Positions 52,801-61,014 of a DNA stretch of 64,000 nucleotides are shown here, piece after piece. The notes beneath the pieces were generated by a model, which saw only the letters and a list, made by a program, of their open reading frames with translations, did not search any database and was not told the origin of the DNA. Position 1 is the stretch's first letter. Each line of letters begins with the position of its first letter. The translations under genes were made by a program, and so were the position numbers. This DNA comes from Bradyrhizobium paxllaeri. Lineage in GTDB: Bacteria > Pseudomonadota > Alphaproteobacteria > Rhizobiales > Xanthobacteraceae. Location of the stretch: positions 1,674,001 through 1,738,000 of the forward strand of contig NZ_CP042968.1 in NCBI RefSeq assembly GCF_001693515.2. Reading direction: 5' to 3'.

Positions 52801-53293
52801 CCAGCACGCGGCGGCGCTGCTCGGGTTTCGCCTGAATGATTTCGCCGATCTTGCCCTGGTGGACCAGCGCCGGCGAACGCGCGCCGGTGGCGGCATCAGC
52901 AAAGAGGATCTGCACGTCGCGCGCGCGCACGTCACGGCCGTTGATGCGATAGACTGAGCCCGCCTCGCGCTCGATGCGGCGGGAGATTTCGAGAACCTGG
53001 CTGTCATTGACCGCGGCCGGCGCGGTGCGATCGGCATTGTCGATCGTCATGGTGACTTCGGCGTGGTTCCGCGCCGGACGGTTGCCGGAACCGGCGAAGA
53101 TCACCGCATCCATGTCGGCGGCGCGCAACGACTTGTGCGAGGTCTCGCCCATCGCCCAGCGCAGCGCCTCGACCAGATTGGATTTGCCGCAGCCGTTCGG
53201 CCCGACCACCCCGGTGAGGCCGGGTTCGATCATGAAATCAGTGGGTTCGACGAACGACTTGAAACCGTGGAGGCGGAGGCGCGTGAGTTTCAT
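49829..53293 (-). CDS. smc: Chromosome segregation protein Smc
   Basis: 1154 residues. N-terminal Walker A, GPNGCGKSNL at 31-40, in GLTGVVGPNGCGKSNLVE; long coiled coils with a hinge near residues 500-620 (LWPPIIDGVTVAKGYEKALG); C-terminal signature LLSGGEQALTALALIFAVFL and Walker B VLDEVDAPLDDHNVERF. ATP-driven DNA-loop extruding condensin. ATG 53293 chosen because it gives the conserved MKLTRLRLHGFKSF N-terminus; the frame upstream to 53452 is not conserved-looking. scpA and scpB are not in this window. Confidence 0.97.
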   Translation of the reverse strand: MKLTRLRLHGFKSFVEPTDFMIEPGLTGVVGPNGCGKSNLVEALRWAMGETSHKSLRAADMDAVIFAGSGNRPARNHAEVTMTIDNADRTAPAAVNDSQVLEISRRIEREAGSVYRINGRDVRARDVQILFADAATGARSPALVHQGKIGEIIQAKPEQRRRVLEDAAGVAGLHARRHEAELRLKAAETNLTRVEDVIGQLTGQMDGLKKQARQAIRFREVAAKVRKAEATLFHLRWLEANADVAEAAHTHDINVREMAERTREQAEAARIQAIRASELPALREGEARAAAGLQRLTNARELLDREEERAKERVSELDRRLNQFIADIAREQQQTSDAEIALQRLDTEDAEIKEEIKSRVEKRSGVDERVSEAEATLAAAESMFGELTTALADLTAKRNQLEAGVRTHRDRLARLDQEIATVQADEEKLAQETGNLGDIDALAAAMETAQETLAASEAAAQASEAGHVAARQKLEASRAPLTDAEKRVQRLETEARTISKLVNVETKNLWPPIIDGVTVAKGYEKALGAVLGDDLDAPVDPSAPMRWTNAGASFDDPALPAGVEALASHVEAPAELARRLAQIGVVAKERGAEFVSQLKTGQRLVSLEGDVWRWDGFVAAAHAPTGAARRLAERARLVDIEHELEQARIDATAKRQALEDAEAELKAASSAESAGREAWRAAQREADAARERHAATEREINRHAARKSALTEAHTRLAADRSEAEAAHESATAALTDLPPTDEAEEKLSTVRTDIEGHRRFAAQVRAEAQALAREAELADRRVQAIVAERTEWQNRKQSSASQVATVEARITEVTAERAELDNAPAVFAEKRRSLINEIESAESARRVAADALAAAESVMAQTDREAKASLEALSSAREACGRAEERMEGTKRRLADIEREIHDMLEVEPHAVAGLAEIEPGAELPPLGEIEENLEKLRRDRERLGAVNLRAEEELKEVETQHTALTTERDDLVEAIKRLRQGIQSLNKEARERLLVSFETVNAHFKRLFVELFGGGEAALHLIESDDPLEAGLEIIAKPPGKKPQTLSLLSGGEQALTALALIFAVFLTNPSPICVLDEVDAPLDDHNVERFCNLLHEMTSSTETRFIIITHNPITMARMNRLFGVTMAERGVSQLVSVGLDDAVKILDQHVA

Positions 53294-53522
53294 GAACACA
53301 AATCTCTGTTGGCCGGGCGCGAATCTCCCTGCCGTGACAATACCATGAAGGCAATGTCGGTGTGTGGACGAACAGCCTGTGGCGGCCCTTATGGCCTGCG
53401 ACAATGGCGAGGCCGGGGCTGCAGGGCAACGCCCCGGCGGGGCTTTTCCCAAGGGATTTGAGGCGGTTGTGTGGCGCCTTTTACTGGACTTATCGGCCCG
53501 GACGAATCAGGCCTGGCGCGAA

Positions 53523-54176
53523 TCAGCTCTTCAGCATCGCGTTGATGCGCTTTGCGAACTCTTCGAAGCTCTGCTCGCCCTTGAGCATCTCGCCATTGAT
53601 GAAGAAGGTCGGCGTCGACTGCACCTTCAATACCTCGGCGGCATATTTCTGGTCGGCCGCGATCTTGTCGAGCAGCGCCTGATCCTTCAGGCAATCCTCG
53701 ACCTGCGCCTGGGTGAGGCCGGCCTGCTTGCCGATCCGGGTCAGCGTCTCCGTGGTGTTCTTCACCACCCAATCGTTCTGCTGCTTGAACAGGAGGTCGA
53801 TGACGGCAAAATATTTTGCCGCGTCGTCCTTGGCGATGCAACGCGCCAGCATCGATCCGGCAGCCGCCTTGATGTCGAGCGGGAATTCGCGGAACACGAA
53901 CCGGATCTTGCCTGAGTCGATGAATTCCGACTTGATCTTCGGAAACACCTTTTCGGTGAAGGCCGCGCAATGCGGGCAGGTCATCGAGGCAAACTCGGTG
54001 ATGGTGACCGTGGCGTTCGCCGGGCCGAGCGCCATGTCGGGCAGCGACACCGGTTTCGCCACGTCGGCGGGGCTTTGCGCCATCGCGTCCGTGATCAGCT
54101 GCAGCGGCGAGAAGCCGGCGATCAGGCCAAGCCCGGTCAGCGAGAGAGCGGCGGTGAAGGCGCGGCGCGTGATCAT
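53523..54176 (-). CDS. DsbA-like periplasmic thiol:disulfide oxidoreductase
   Basis: 217 residues. Twin-arginine-like signal (MITRRAFTAALSLTGLGLIA), then a thioredoxin fold with active site SMTCPHCAAF (CPHC, as in E. coli DsbA), and the cis-Pro loop QSTPTFFINGE. This type (DsbA family with DSBA_oxidoreductase domain and C-terminal CXXC absent) oxidises secreted proteins. ATG 54176 has GGGAGC upstream. It is separated from smc by 229 bp with no gene. Confidence 0.85.
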   Translation of the reverse strand: MITRRAFTAALSLTGLGLIAGFSPLQLITDAMAQSPADVAKPVSLPDMALGPANATVTITEFASMTCPHCAAFTEKVFPKIKSEFIDSGKIRFVFREFPLDIKAAAGSMLARCIAKDDAAKYFAVIDLLFKQQNDWVVKNTTETLTRIGKQAGLTQAQVEDCLKDQALLDKIAADQKYAAEVLKVQSTPTFFINGEMLKGEQSFEEFAKRINAMLKS

Positions 54177-54297
54177 CAAAGTCTGCTCCCGAATGGCGCG
54201 TTCACGCCCGAAAGAAGTTCCGAAAAAGAAGCCTTCGCTAGCTTGAAACGCCGGTTGTGGCAATGGCGCCTTGCGCCGGCCGTGCCGTGCAAAAGGC

Positions 54298-54777
54298 TCA
54301 ATTTCGCTTGATCGCGGCGCCAAGCCGCGCCAGCGCGGCGCGCAGTTCCTCGTCCTCGACCGCCGACAGCGTTTCGGCGACTTTCGCCACCGATTTCGGG
54401 TCCGGCGCGCGCCGCGGGGCGGAGCGGCTTCGGCGCGACAGCGGCGCCTGCCGCAATGCCAGCCGGCCGACCGCGCTCCAGCCGAAGAAGCGGTTGACCC
54501 GCTGCAGGATCACGTCGGACGAATGCTGGATCTCCAGCGCCATCGGCCCCTCCACCCGCAATACCAGCGTCGCCGGTTCCTGCGGCTGCCCCTCCACCGG
54601 CCGCGGCCATTGCATCTTCAAGGGTTCGGAATGGGCGGCGATTTCGGCTCCCGCAATGTCGGCCCAGCGCGTCACCAGCTCGCGCGCGGCAAACCCCTGT
54701 TTTGCGTAGGCGTCGGAAAAGACGTCGCTGAGCAGGACGGAGAGGGGTTTTGCCGAGAACGGGCCGGGTCTGGACAT
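54298..54777 (-). CDS. DUF721 / DciA-like protein
   Basis: 159 residues. The N-terminal DUF721 domain spans ELVTRWADIAGAEIAAHSEP and LVLRVEGPMALEIQHSSDVI, LQRVNRFFGW, followed by a basic Ser/Arg linker (LSRRSRSAPRRAPDPKS) and a terminal helix. DciA is the helicase loader found in bacteria without DnaC/DnaI. ATG 54777 used because the longer frame start (54813) lies close to higA and adds no domain residues. Separated from the dsbA-like gene by 121 bp. Confidence 0.8.
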   Translation of the reverse strand: MSRPGPFSAKPLSVLLSDVFSDAYAKQGFAARELVTRWADIAGAEIAAHSEPLKMQWPRPVEGQPQEPATLVLRVEGPMALEIQHSSDVILQRVNRFFGWSAVGRLALRQAPLSRRSRSAPRRAPDPKSVAKVAETLSAVEDEELRAALARLGAAIKRN

Positions 54778-54809
54778 GGAGGCGACTCTATCCGAGCCAA
54801 CTGCCGCGG

Positions 54810-55130
54810 TCACGCCGCACGCGGACGAATCGCCTTCAGATCGCGGTCAATCTCACGCCGCCGCTGCATCAGGTCGTAATCCATCTGCAAGCCGAGGAAA
54901 AATCCCTCCGACAAACCGAAATAACGCGCGAGGCGCAGGTCGGTGTCGGCAGTAATATCCCGCTTGCCCAATACGATCTCGTTGATCCGGCGCGGCGCCA
55001 CGTGAACCGCACGCGCCAGTCCGTTCTGGCTGAGTCCCATCGGCTTGAGGAATTCTTCCAGCAGGATCTCGCCGGGATGCGGGTTTTGGAGCAACCCGCT
55101 CCTAGTCGTGGTAGTCGACGATTTCGACAT
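54810..55130 (-). CDS. higA: HigA-type antitoxin, XRE family
   Basis: 106 residues. A HigA-like helix-turn-helix: [40 protein letters not shown], then [18 protein letters not shown] 55130 has GAGGGAGGA upstream. Its first 29 bases overlap the toxin gene 3' end. As in higBA systems, the toxin gene is first. It binds the toxin and, by its HTH, probably represses the operon through the 55392-55414 palindrome. Confidence 0.88.
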   Translation of the reverse strand: MSKSSTTTTRSGLLQNPHPGEILLEEFLKPMGLSQNGLARAVHVAPRRINEIVLGKRDITADTDLRLARYFGLSEGFFLGLQMDYDLMQRRREIDRDLKAIRPRAA

Positions 55131-55386
55131 GCGTCGGTCCTCCCTCATGCCAGACAAAGCATATCCGCCACTGGTCGTTGATCCGGATCGAGTGCTGGCC
55201 CTGCCGGTCTGCCCTCAAGGATTCAAGTCGATTGCCAGGCGGAACACGGAGATCGGCGAGTACCCGGGCCTGATTCAATAGACGAAGCTTCCTCAGTGCG
55301 ACGTTCTGAATATCGGCCGGAAGTTTTCGGCTTCGCCGGCCGGACCAGATCAACTCTGCTTCCGGATCGGCGAAGTTTTGAATCAT
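55102..55386 (-). CDS. higB: HigB/RelE-type toxin
   Basis: 94 residues of the RelE/HigB fold: [60 protein letters not shown] and [20 protein letters not shown]. HigB toxins cut mRNA on the ribosome. Arg and His/Trp residues in QWRICF and DYHD lie where the active site is expected. The gene precedes higA with a 29-bp overlap. Confidence 0.88.
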   Translation of the reverse strand: MIQNFADPEAELIWSGRRSRKLPADIQNVALRKLRLLNQARVLADLRVPPGNRLESLRADRQGQHSIRINDQWRICFVWHEGGPTHVEIVDYHD

Positions 55387-55391
55387 GCGCG

Positions 55392-55414
55392 ACTATAACG
55401 CGTCGCGTTATAGT
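55392..55414. promoter_or_regulatory. Perfect 23-bp palindrome, higBA operator candidate
   Basis: ACTATAACGCG (55392-55402), one base T, then CGCGTTATAGT (55404-55414). It sits 6 bp upstream of the higB start codon and 45 bp before mutY GTG, so it may cover the higBA promoter. Confidence 0.85.
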
Positions 55415-55458
55415 TTGTAAACTCTGGTCATGGCTCGAATCCGATTTTAAGGTGAGGC

Positions 55459-56553
55459 GTGCCCTCACTCGCCGCCAGCAAGAAACAGAACGCCACAGAA
55501 AGCAGCGCCTCCCGCCCCGCGCTGCTGCTCGACTGGTATGATCGTCATCGCCGCCGGCTGCCGTGGCGGGCGGCGGCCGGCGAGCGGGCTGATCCGTACC
55601 GGGTGTGGCTGTCGGAGATCATGCTGCAGCAGACCGGCGTGAAGACGGTCGGCCCGTATTTCGAGAAATTTCTGGCGCGCTGGCCGGATGTCGCCGCGCT
55701 CGGCCGTGCCTCGCAGGACGACGTGCTGCGGATGTGGGCCGGGCTCGGCTATTATTCACGCGCCCGCAACCTGCATGCCTGTGCTGTCGCGGTGTTGCGC
55801 GACCATGGCGGGGTGTTTCCGGGTAGCGAGGAAGGCCTGCGCACATTGCCGGGGATCGGGCCTTACACGGCAAGGGCGATCGCGGCGATCGCCTTCGACA
55901 TCCGGACCATGCCGGTCGACGGCAATATCGAGCGCGTGGTGTCGCGGCTTTATGCGGTGGAGGAGCCGCTGCCGCAGGCCAAGCCCCGCATCCAGGAATT
56001 GGCGGCAACGCTGCTCGGCTCTTCCCGCGCCGGCGACAGCGCGCAGGCGCTGATGGACCTCGGCTCGTCGATCTGCACGCCGAAGAAGCCGGCCTGTGCG
56101 CTGTGTCCGCTGAACGGGGACTGCGCCGCCCGCTTGCGCGGCGATCAGGAGAGTTTTCCGCGCAAGGCGCCGAAGAAGGCGGGGACGCTGCGCCGCGGGG
56201 CCGCCTTCATCGTCACGCGCGGCGACGAACTCCTCGTGCGCACGCGGGCAGAAAAAGGCTTGCTCGGCGGCATGACCGAAGTGCCGGGCTCGGACTGGCT
56301 GGCCGGGCAGGACGACAAGGCGGCGCTCAAACAGGCACCCGAGCTGAAAGGCGTGACGCGCTGGCACCGCAAGGTTGGCGTCGTCACCCACGTGTTCACG
56401 CATTTCCCGCTCGAGCTTGTGATCTACACCGCGGATGTCGCCGCGCGCACGCGGGCGCCTGCCGGCATGCGCTGGGTGCCGATCGCAACCCTGGCCGACG
56501 AGGCACTACCCAACGTGATGCGCAAGGCGATCGCGCACGGGCTGGATAGCTAG
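55459..56553 (+). CDS. mutY: A/G-specific adenine glycosylase
   Basis: 364 residues. HhH-GPD domain with catalytic Glu (LSEIMLQQTGVKT), LPGIGPYTARAIAAIAF and catalytic Asp (MPVDGNIERVVSR). The 4Fe-4S ligands are C-x6-C-x2-C-x5-C (CTPKKPACALCPLNGDC). The C-terminal Nudix-like domain (from about 235) recognises 8-oxoG. Removes adenine mispaired with 8-oxoG. GTG 55459 with AAGGTGAGG upstream is the only reasonable start. Divergent from higBA. Confidence 0.97.
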   Translation: MPSLAASKKQNATESSASRPALLLDWYDRHRRRLPWRAAAGERADPYRVWLSEIMLQQTGVKTVGPYFEKFLARWPDVAALGRASQDDVLRMWAGLGYYSRARNLHACAVAVLRDHGGVFPGSEEGLRTLPGIGPYTARAIAAIAFDIRTMPVDGNIERVVSRLYAVEEPLPQAKPRIQELAATLLGSSRAGDSAQALMDLGSSICTPKKPACALCPLNGDCAARLRGDQESFPRKAPKKAGTLRRGAAFIVTRGDELLVRTRAEKGLLGGMTEVPGSDWLAGQDDKAALKQAPELKGVTRWHRKVGVVTHVFTHFPLELVIYTADVAARTRAPAGMRWVPIATLADEALPNVMRKAIAHGLDS

Positions 56554-56615
56554 AGTGCTGCTGACACCATGCTGGCAGCAGGCCTGCGCTAACAGGGAGC
56601 CTCACGGAGGTTCCC

Positions 56616-57068
56616 ATGGTTGCGACTGCTCTCGATAATCTAAAACCCCCGCCGTCCTCAAAGCTGCTCGGCTGGCGCCTGCTGGACGCGCGGCCGAAGG
56701 ACGGCTGGATCCGCATCGGCTTCGACGGCAAGCGGGATTTCTGCAACCCGGCCGGCTTCGTGCAGGGCGGCATTCTCTCGGCGATGCTCGACGACACCAT
56801 GGGGCCGGCGGTGTTCGTCATGACCGAGGGAAAACTCTACACGGCGACCATCACCATGACGGTGAACTTTCTGGCGCCGGCGAGGCCGGGGCCGATCACT
56901 GGCGAGGCCAATGTCACCCAGCTCGGCAAGACCGTGGCCTTTGTGGAAGGGCGGCTGATGGCCGAGGATGGCACGCTGCTCGCCACCGCCACGACCAGCG
57001 CGCGACTGGTCGAAACGGCGAAGGCGATTGCGTCGACTAGCCTGCAGCCCGCGGCGCTTCCTGCGTGA
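56616..57068 (+). CDS. PaaI-type hotdog thioesterase
   Basis: 150 residues. A hotdog fold with GFVQGGILSAMLDDTMGPAV (Gly and Asp of the active site) and TITMTVNFLAPARPGPITGE, typical of PaaI/YdiI acyl-CoA thioesterases. Substrate unknown. ATG 56616 has GGAGG upstream. Its 3' end overlaps the end of the FAD monooxygenase gene by 32 bp in convergent orientation. Confidence 0.85.
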   Translation: MVATALDNLKPPPSSKLLGWRLLDARPKDGWIRIGFDGKRDFCNPAGFVQGGILSAMLDDTMGPAVFVMTEGKLYTATITMTVNFLAPARPGPITGEANVTQLGKTVAFVEGRLMAEDGTLLATATTSARLVETAKAIASTSLQPAALPA

Positions 57069-58323
57069 GCTGCACGATCGGCGGCTTGGCGTTGAGGCCC
57101 TCGACCTGGAAACCGGCGACCCGCTTGTAGTTGGCGGCGATGTCTTCCAGCTCCTGCAACGACAGCACGTCGGTGACGACATTGTAGCCGTTGGGCGCGC
57201 GCTCCTCGACCATCTGCATCACCTGCTCGGGACCGTTGCGGCGGTTGAGCATCACGAGGTCTGATGTCGCCGGGCGGCGCTCGGCTTCATAGGCGACCAG
57301 CGCGGCATTGGTCGGACCGTGCGCCAGGATCTCGCGGGTGATGACGCGGGCGTCCAGAATGGCCTGCGACGCACCGTTGGAGCCGATCGGGTACATCGGA
57401 TGTGCGGCATCGCCCATCAGCGTGACGCGGCCGAACGTCCATTGCGAGACCGGATCGCGATCGACCAGCGGATATTCGTAGGCGTGCGGGCAGTTCTCGA
57501 TCAGGCCGGGCACATCGAGCCAATCGAACTTCCAGTCCTTGAACCAGGGCAAAAACTCTTCGAGTTTTGCCGTCCGGTTATAGTCCTCGCGCCGCCATTG
57601 ATAGGTCGGCGGCATGTGCCGTTCAGCGACCCAGTTGATCCTGAACTTGCCGGCGCCATCCGCCTGCTTCGAAATCGGATAGCAGACGAATTTCAGGATC
57701 TCGTGGCCGGCCATGATCATGGTGCGACCGGACAGGAAGGCATCGCTGTCGGTGATGCCGCGCCACAGGATGCGCCCGTTCCAGATCGGCGGACCTTCGT
57801 TGGGATAAAGTCTTTCGCGAACCGCCGAATGAATGCCGTCGGCTGCGATCAGCAGCACGCCGTCGTGGCTGCCTTTCGATTTGCCGGTCGCCTTGTCGAT
57901 GAACTCGGCGCGGACGCCGTTCTCCGTTTCGGTCCAGCCGGAGAGGTGATGGCTGGTCAGGATGTTCTCTCTTCCCAGCCGCTCGATCGCTGCGTCGAGC
58001 AAAACCTGCTGCAGCGTGCCGCGATGGATCGAGAATTGCGGCCATTTGTAACCGGCCTCGATGCCGCGCGGCTCGCTCCAGATCGGCTTGCCGTGCTTGG
58101 AGAAATAGGCGAGCTCCTTGGTACGCACGGCAGCCGCATCGAGCTTGTCGTGCAGGCCGAGCTCGATCAATTCACGCACCGCATGCGGCAGCACGTTGAT
58201 GCCGACGCCGAGCGGCCGCAATTCGGGCACGCTCTCGAATACTTTTGCCGGTACACCGATCTGGTGCAGGCTGAGCGCCAGCGTCAGCCCGCCGATGCCG
58301 CCACCCGCGATGAGAACCGTCAT
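57037..58323 (-). CDS. FAD-dependent monooxygenase (salicylate hydroxylase-like)
   Basis: 428 residues. FAD-binding dinucleotide motif VLIAGGGIGGLTLALSLHQI at the N-terminus, the second FAD motif LIAADGIHSAVRERLYP and the ribityl-binding GRVTLMGDAAHPMYPIGSNG. These are the PheA/TfdB class hydroxylases of aromatic acids. ATG 58323 chosen (AGGGGCG upstream) because it is the natural N-terminus; longer frames lack a recognisable domain. A small NTF2-fold gene lies 83 bp upstream on the same strand, so they may form an operon. Substrate unknown. Confidence 0.85.
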   Translation of the reverse strand: MTVLIAGGGIGGLTLALSLHQIGVPAKVFESVPELRPLGVGINVLPHAVRELIELGLHDKLDAAAVRTKELAYFSKHGKPIWSEPRGIEAGYKWPQFSIHRGTLQQVLLDAAIERLGRENILTSHHLSGWTETENGVRAEFIDKATGKSKGSHDGVLLIAADGIHSAVRERLYPNEGPPIWNGRILWRGITDSDAFLSGRTMIMAGHEILKFVCYPISKQADGAGKFRINWVAERHMPPTYQWRREDYNRTAKLEEFLPWFKDWKFDWLDVPGLIENCPHAYEYPLVDRDPVSQWTFGRVTLMGDAAHPMYPIGSNGASQAILDARVITREILAHGPTNAALVAYEAERRPATSDLVMLNRRNGPEQVMQMVEERAPNGYNVVTDVLSLQELEDIAANYKRVAGFQVEGLNAKPPIVQLTQEAPRAAG

Positions 58324-58406
58324 GGTACGCCCCTGTTGCTTCCCGGGCGTCATGGCATGAGGGAGGGCAGGGGGCAACTGCGAAGGCCCCCGCACGGCCC
58401 GGTGCT

Positions 58407-58781
58407 TTACGGAAGCGGCGGGGCCGCGCCGAAGAATCCGACGATCCTGACCAGCCGGCCGTCGGGACCGATCTCGCCGAAGTCGATCGACGTGTCGCCG
58501 CAGGTTCCGTCCGCGCGCACCAGCCGCCAGAGGAAGCGGACCACGTTGTGATGAATATCGACACCGCTCATGAACTCGAGCCGCGCGCCGGGCCGGCTGG
58601 CCATCACCTCGCCGATCTTCGTCGCCAATGCGTCGCGCCCGGCCAGCGAGACGTTCGGATCGAGATAGACGCCGGCCTCGCTCCAGCATTGCGCGAGCAG
58701 GGCACGCCGGGCCGTATCATCAGGCTCGTTCCACGCCGCCATGTATTGCGTGACGGTTGTCGCGATTGCGTTCTTGTCCAT
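58407..58781 (-). CDS. NTF2/SnoaL-like fold protein
   Basis: 124 residues. SnoaL-like: VTQYMAAWNEPDDTARRALL, VSLAGRDALATKIGEVMAS and DGRLVRIVGFFG, a helix-and-sheet pattern of the NTF2-fold with a hydrophobic pocket. Such proteins act as small hydrolases, isomerases or binding proteins. ATG 58781 has GAGGGGAG upstream. Located upstream of the FAD monooxygenase on the same strand, which suggests a shared pathway. Confidence 0.75.
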   Translation of the reverse strand: MDKNAIATTVTQYMAAWNEPDDTARRALLAQCWSEAGVYLDPNVSLAGRDALATKIGEVMASRPGARLEFMSGVDIHHNVVRFLWRLVRADGTCGDTSIDFGEIGPDGRLVRIVGFFGAAPPLP

Positions 58782-58895
58782 CAATGCTCCCCTCGAACTT
58801 CGGTCTCCAAGGGGCTCACTCTGCAGGCAATTGCGGGGCTCGTCACTTACATCCGAGGTAATTGCCGTTCTGATGCGATGGTCTAGATTGCCGGC

Positions 58896-59738
58896 ATGGC
58901 TGCCCCAGAGACGAACGCGCACGAGATCCCGGCCGGACATTTCAGCCGCCTGTTGAAACATTGGCGCAGCGTTCGCCGGCTGACCCAGATCGAACTGGCG
59001 GCGGATGCCAACGTGTCGGCCCGGCATCTGTGCTTTCTGGAGACCGGCCGCTCGCAGCCGAGCCGCGAGATGGTGCAGTTGCTCGGCAGCGCGCTCGACC
59101 TGCCGCTCGAGGAGCGCAATGCCCTGCATGTCGCGGCGGGTTTTGTGCCGCCCTATGGCGACAAGGGGCTGGCGGCCGAGAATTTGCAGCCGGTGCGGCA
59201 GGCGCTGGATTTCATCCTGCGGCAGCAGGAGCCCTATCCGGGGATCGTGATCGACGGACACTGGGACGTTCGGATGCGCAACCAGGGTTCGGCACGCCTG
59301 CTCAAGCCGTTTCGCGATTCATACGAGATGGAAAACGGGCTTGCCGACAATGCCATGCACGTCGTCTTTCATCCAAGGGGACTGCGGCAGTTCATGCTGA
59401 ACTGGGACGAGTTCGCCCGGCAGTTGATCCAGATCCTGCATCGCGACGTCGCGCAAGGCAGCCGCGCCGCGGCGCAACTGCTCGATGAGATCATGGTCTA
59501 TCCCGGGCTGTCGGCCGAATGGCGGCAGCCGCGCCATTCGCAGGCCACGTCGCCGGTCATGACGATGCAGCTTGCGAAGGGCGACTACCGCCTGGCGTTC
59601 TTTTCCACCTTTACGACGCTGGCGATGCCGACGGATGCGGCGCTGCAGCAGATCAAGATCGAGTGCTTCTTTCCGGCTGATGACGCGACCGCCGAAAAGG
59701 CGCGCCAGTTGGCGCTTTCACCAAGCCCTGGGAGATGA
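58896..59738 (+). CDS. XRE regulator with MmyB-like ligand-binding domain
   Basis: 280 residues. An N-terminal HTH (HWRSVRRLTQIELAADANVS, ARHLCFLETGRSQPSREMV), then a MmyB-type domain from about residue 110, with VIDGHWDVRMRNQGSARLL and YPGLSAEWRQP. Such proteins are ligand-sensing XRE regulators. It is divergent from the NTF2/monooxygenase pair across 114 bp and is followed by an NTF2-like gene overlapping by 4 bp (ATGA), which it may regulate. Confidence 0.88.
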   Translation: MAAPETNAHEIPAGHFSRLLKHWRSVRRLTQIELAADANVSARHLCFLETGRSQPSREMVQLLGSALDLPLEERNALHVAAGFVPPYGDKGLAAENLQPVRQALDFILRQQEPYPGIVIDGHWDVRMRNQGSARLLKPFRDSYEMENGLADNAMHVVFHPRGLRQFMLNWDEFARQLIQILHRDVAQGSRAAAQLLDEIMVYPGLSAEWRQPRHSQATSPVMTMQLAKGDYRLAFFSTFTTLAMPTDAALQQIKIECFFPADDATAEKARQLALSPSPGR

Positions 59739-60217
59739 AGATGCAGCCTGCCTTACGTGATCATCAATCGGCCGAGACAATGAATGAGCTGCGGGCGTTA
59801 AATGCCCGCTTCATCCACAATTTCGTGACCAGCGACGTGCCCGCGCACGACGCCATTCTGCATCCCAGCTTCATCAATATCTGGCCCACCGGCCAGCGCT
59901 GGGATCGCGCGACCTACCTGAAATACTGGGCCACCGCCTTTGATCCAGAGGTCATCGTCTACTGGGACGTCCGTGACGAACTGATCACCGTGGTCGGCGA
60001 TGTCGCGCTGGTGCGTTCCACCAACAAGTACACCCGCCGCCGCGATGGCAGCGAGGTGACCGGCATGACCACCTATACCGACACCTATCTGTTCGAGAAC
60101 GGCGCGTGGAAATGCATCCAGGCCCAGCTCACGGCGGTGGCGCCCGAGCATTATCCCGCCGACGATACGATCGTCAGCGTCTACATCGAGGGGAAGCTTC
60201 AGCCGCGGGCGAGTTGA
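59735..60217 (+). CDS. NTF2-like (SnoaL/DUF4440) protein
   Basis: 160 residues. Helix-and-sheet pattern with MNELRALNARFIHNFVTSDV, PSFINIWPTGQRWDRATYLK and TDTYLFENGAWKCIQAQLTA, typical of DUF4440/SnoaL. Start ATG 59735 overlaps the stop of the preceding regulator by 4 bp; ATG 59741 is nearby and equally plausible. Function unknown; likely translationally coupled to the MmyB-type regulator. Confidence 0.78.
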   Translation: MKMQPALRDHQSAETMNELRALNARFIHNFVTSDVPAHDAILHPSFINIWPTGQRWDRATYLKYWATAFDPEVIVYWDVRDELITVVGDVALVRSTNKYTRRRDGSEVTGMTTYTDTYLFENGAWKCIQAQLTAVAPEHYPADDTIVSVYIEGKLQPRAS

Positions 60218-60300
60218 ACCGCCAAAGACTACTCCACCCGCCGGGGGTGGACGGCTCAGGGGTATGCCGGTAACGTCCGGCTTTCCCCATGAGGACCGCC

Positions 60301-60918
60301 ATGTTCAAGCTCTACTACGCCCCCGGCACCTGCGCGCTGGCTTCGCACATCGCGCTTGAGGAGGTCGGCGCGCCCTACAGCGCCGAACGGCTGAACTTCA
60401 AGAACAACCAGCAGAACAGCCCGGATTATCTCAAGATCAACCCCAAAGGCCGCGTCCCCGCGCTGGTGACGGATAGTGGGGTACTGACCGAGACGCCGGC
60501 GATCCTTGCGTTCATTGCGCACAGCTTTCCGAACGCGAAGCTCGTGCCGCAGGATCCCTTTGCCTTCGCGCAGGTGCAGTCGATCAACAACTATCTCTGT
60601 TCCACCGTGCATGTCGCACACGCCCACAAGATGCGCGGGGCGCGCTGGGCGACCGAGGAGACGTCGTTCGCCGACTTCAAGCGCAAGGTGCCGGAGACGA
60701 TGACGGCATGCTTTACGCTGATCGAGCGCGATATGCTCAAAGGGCCGTGGGTGATGGGCGAGCAGTACACGATCTGCGATCCCTATCTCTACACCATCGC
60801 CGGCTGGCTGGAGGGCGACGGCGTTGATCTATCCAGGCTGCCGAAGGTCGTCGCGCATCGCAAGCGGATGGAGGAGCGGCCGGCGGTAGCCACGGTGCTG
60901 GCGGAGGAGAAGGCCTGA
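60301..60918 (+). CDS. Glutathione S-transferase family protein
   Basis: 205 residues, two-domain GST. The N-terminal thioredoxin-like domain reads LYYAPGTCALASHIALEEVG, with NPKGRVPALVTDSGVLTETP as the glutathione-binding loop; the C-terminal domain has VMGEQYTICDPYLYTIAGWL. CALAS near the start resembles the Cys/Ser active site of beta-class GSTs. Start ATG 60301 with AGGA upstream. Confidence 0.9.
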   Translation: MFKLYYAPGTCALASHIALEEVGAPYSAERLNFKNNQQNSPDYLKINPKGRVPALVTDSGVLTETPAILAFIAHSFPNAKLVPQDPFAFAQVQSINNYLCSTVHVAHAHKMRGARWATEETSFADFKRKVPETMTACFTLIERDMLKGPWVMGEQYTICDPYLYTIAGWLEGDGVDLSRLPKVVAHRKRMEERPAVATVLAEEKA

Positions 60919-60922
60919 ATTT

Positions 60923-61014
60923 GTAGGGTGGGCAAAGCGATAGCGTGCCCACCATTCACGACGAGTTGGCGGATAGATGGTGGGCACGTCGCTGCGCTCC
61001 TTTGCCCACCCTAC
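60923..61014. repeat. Palindromic intergenic repeat, family E copy 1
   Basis: Arms GTAGGGTGGGCAAAGCGATAG... / ...GCTCCTTTGCCCACCCTAC, with inner GTGCCCACCAT / ATGGTGGGCAC. The last arm contains the stop codon of the LysR gene (61011-61013 read as TAG on the minus strand). Confidence 0.88.

Noticed and set aside
53428..53450. Terminator-like GCCCC-GGC-GGGGC-TTTT on the plus strand between smc and the dsbA-like gene
   Set aside because: Both flanking genes read on the minus strand, where no T tract follows the stem.
58826..58866. GGCAATT / AATTGCC inverted repeat between the NTF2-like and MmyB-type genes
   Set aside because: Arms are only 7 bp and 27 bp apart; too weak to call an operator.
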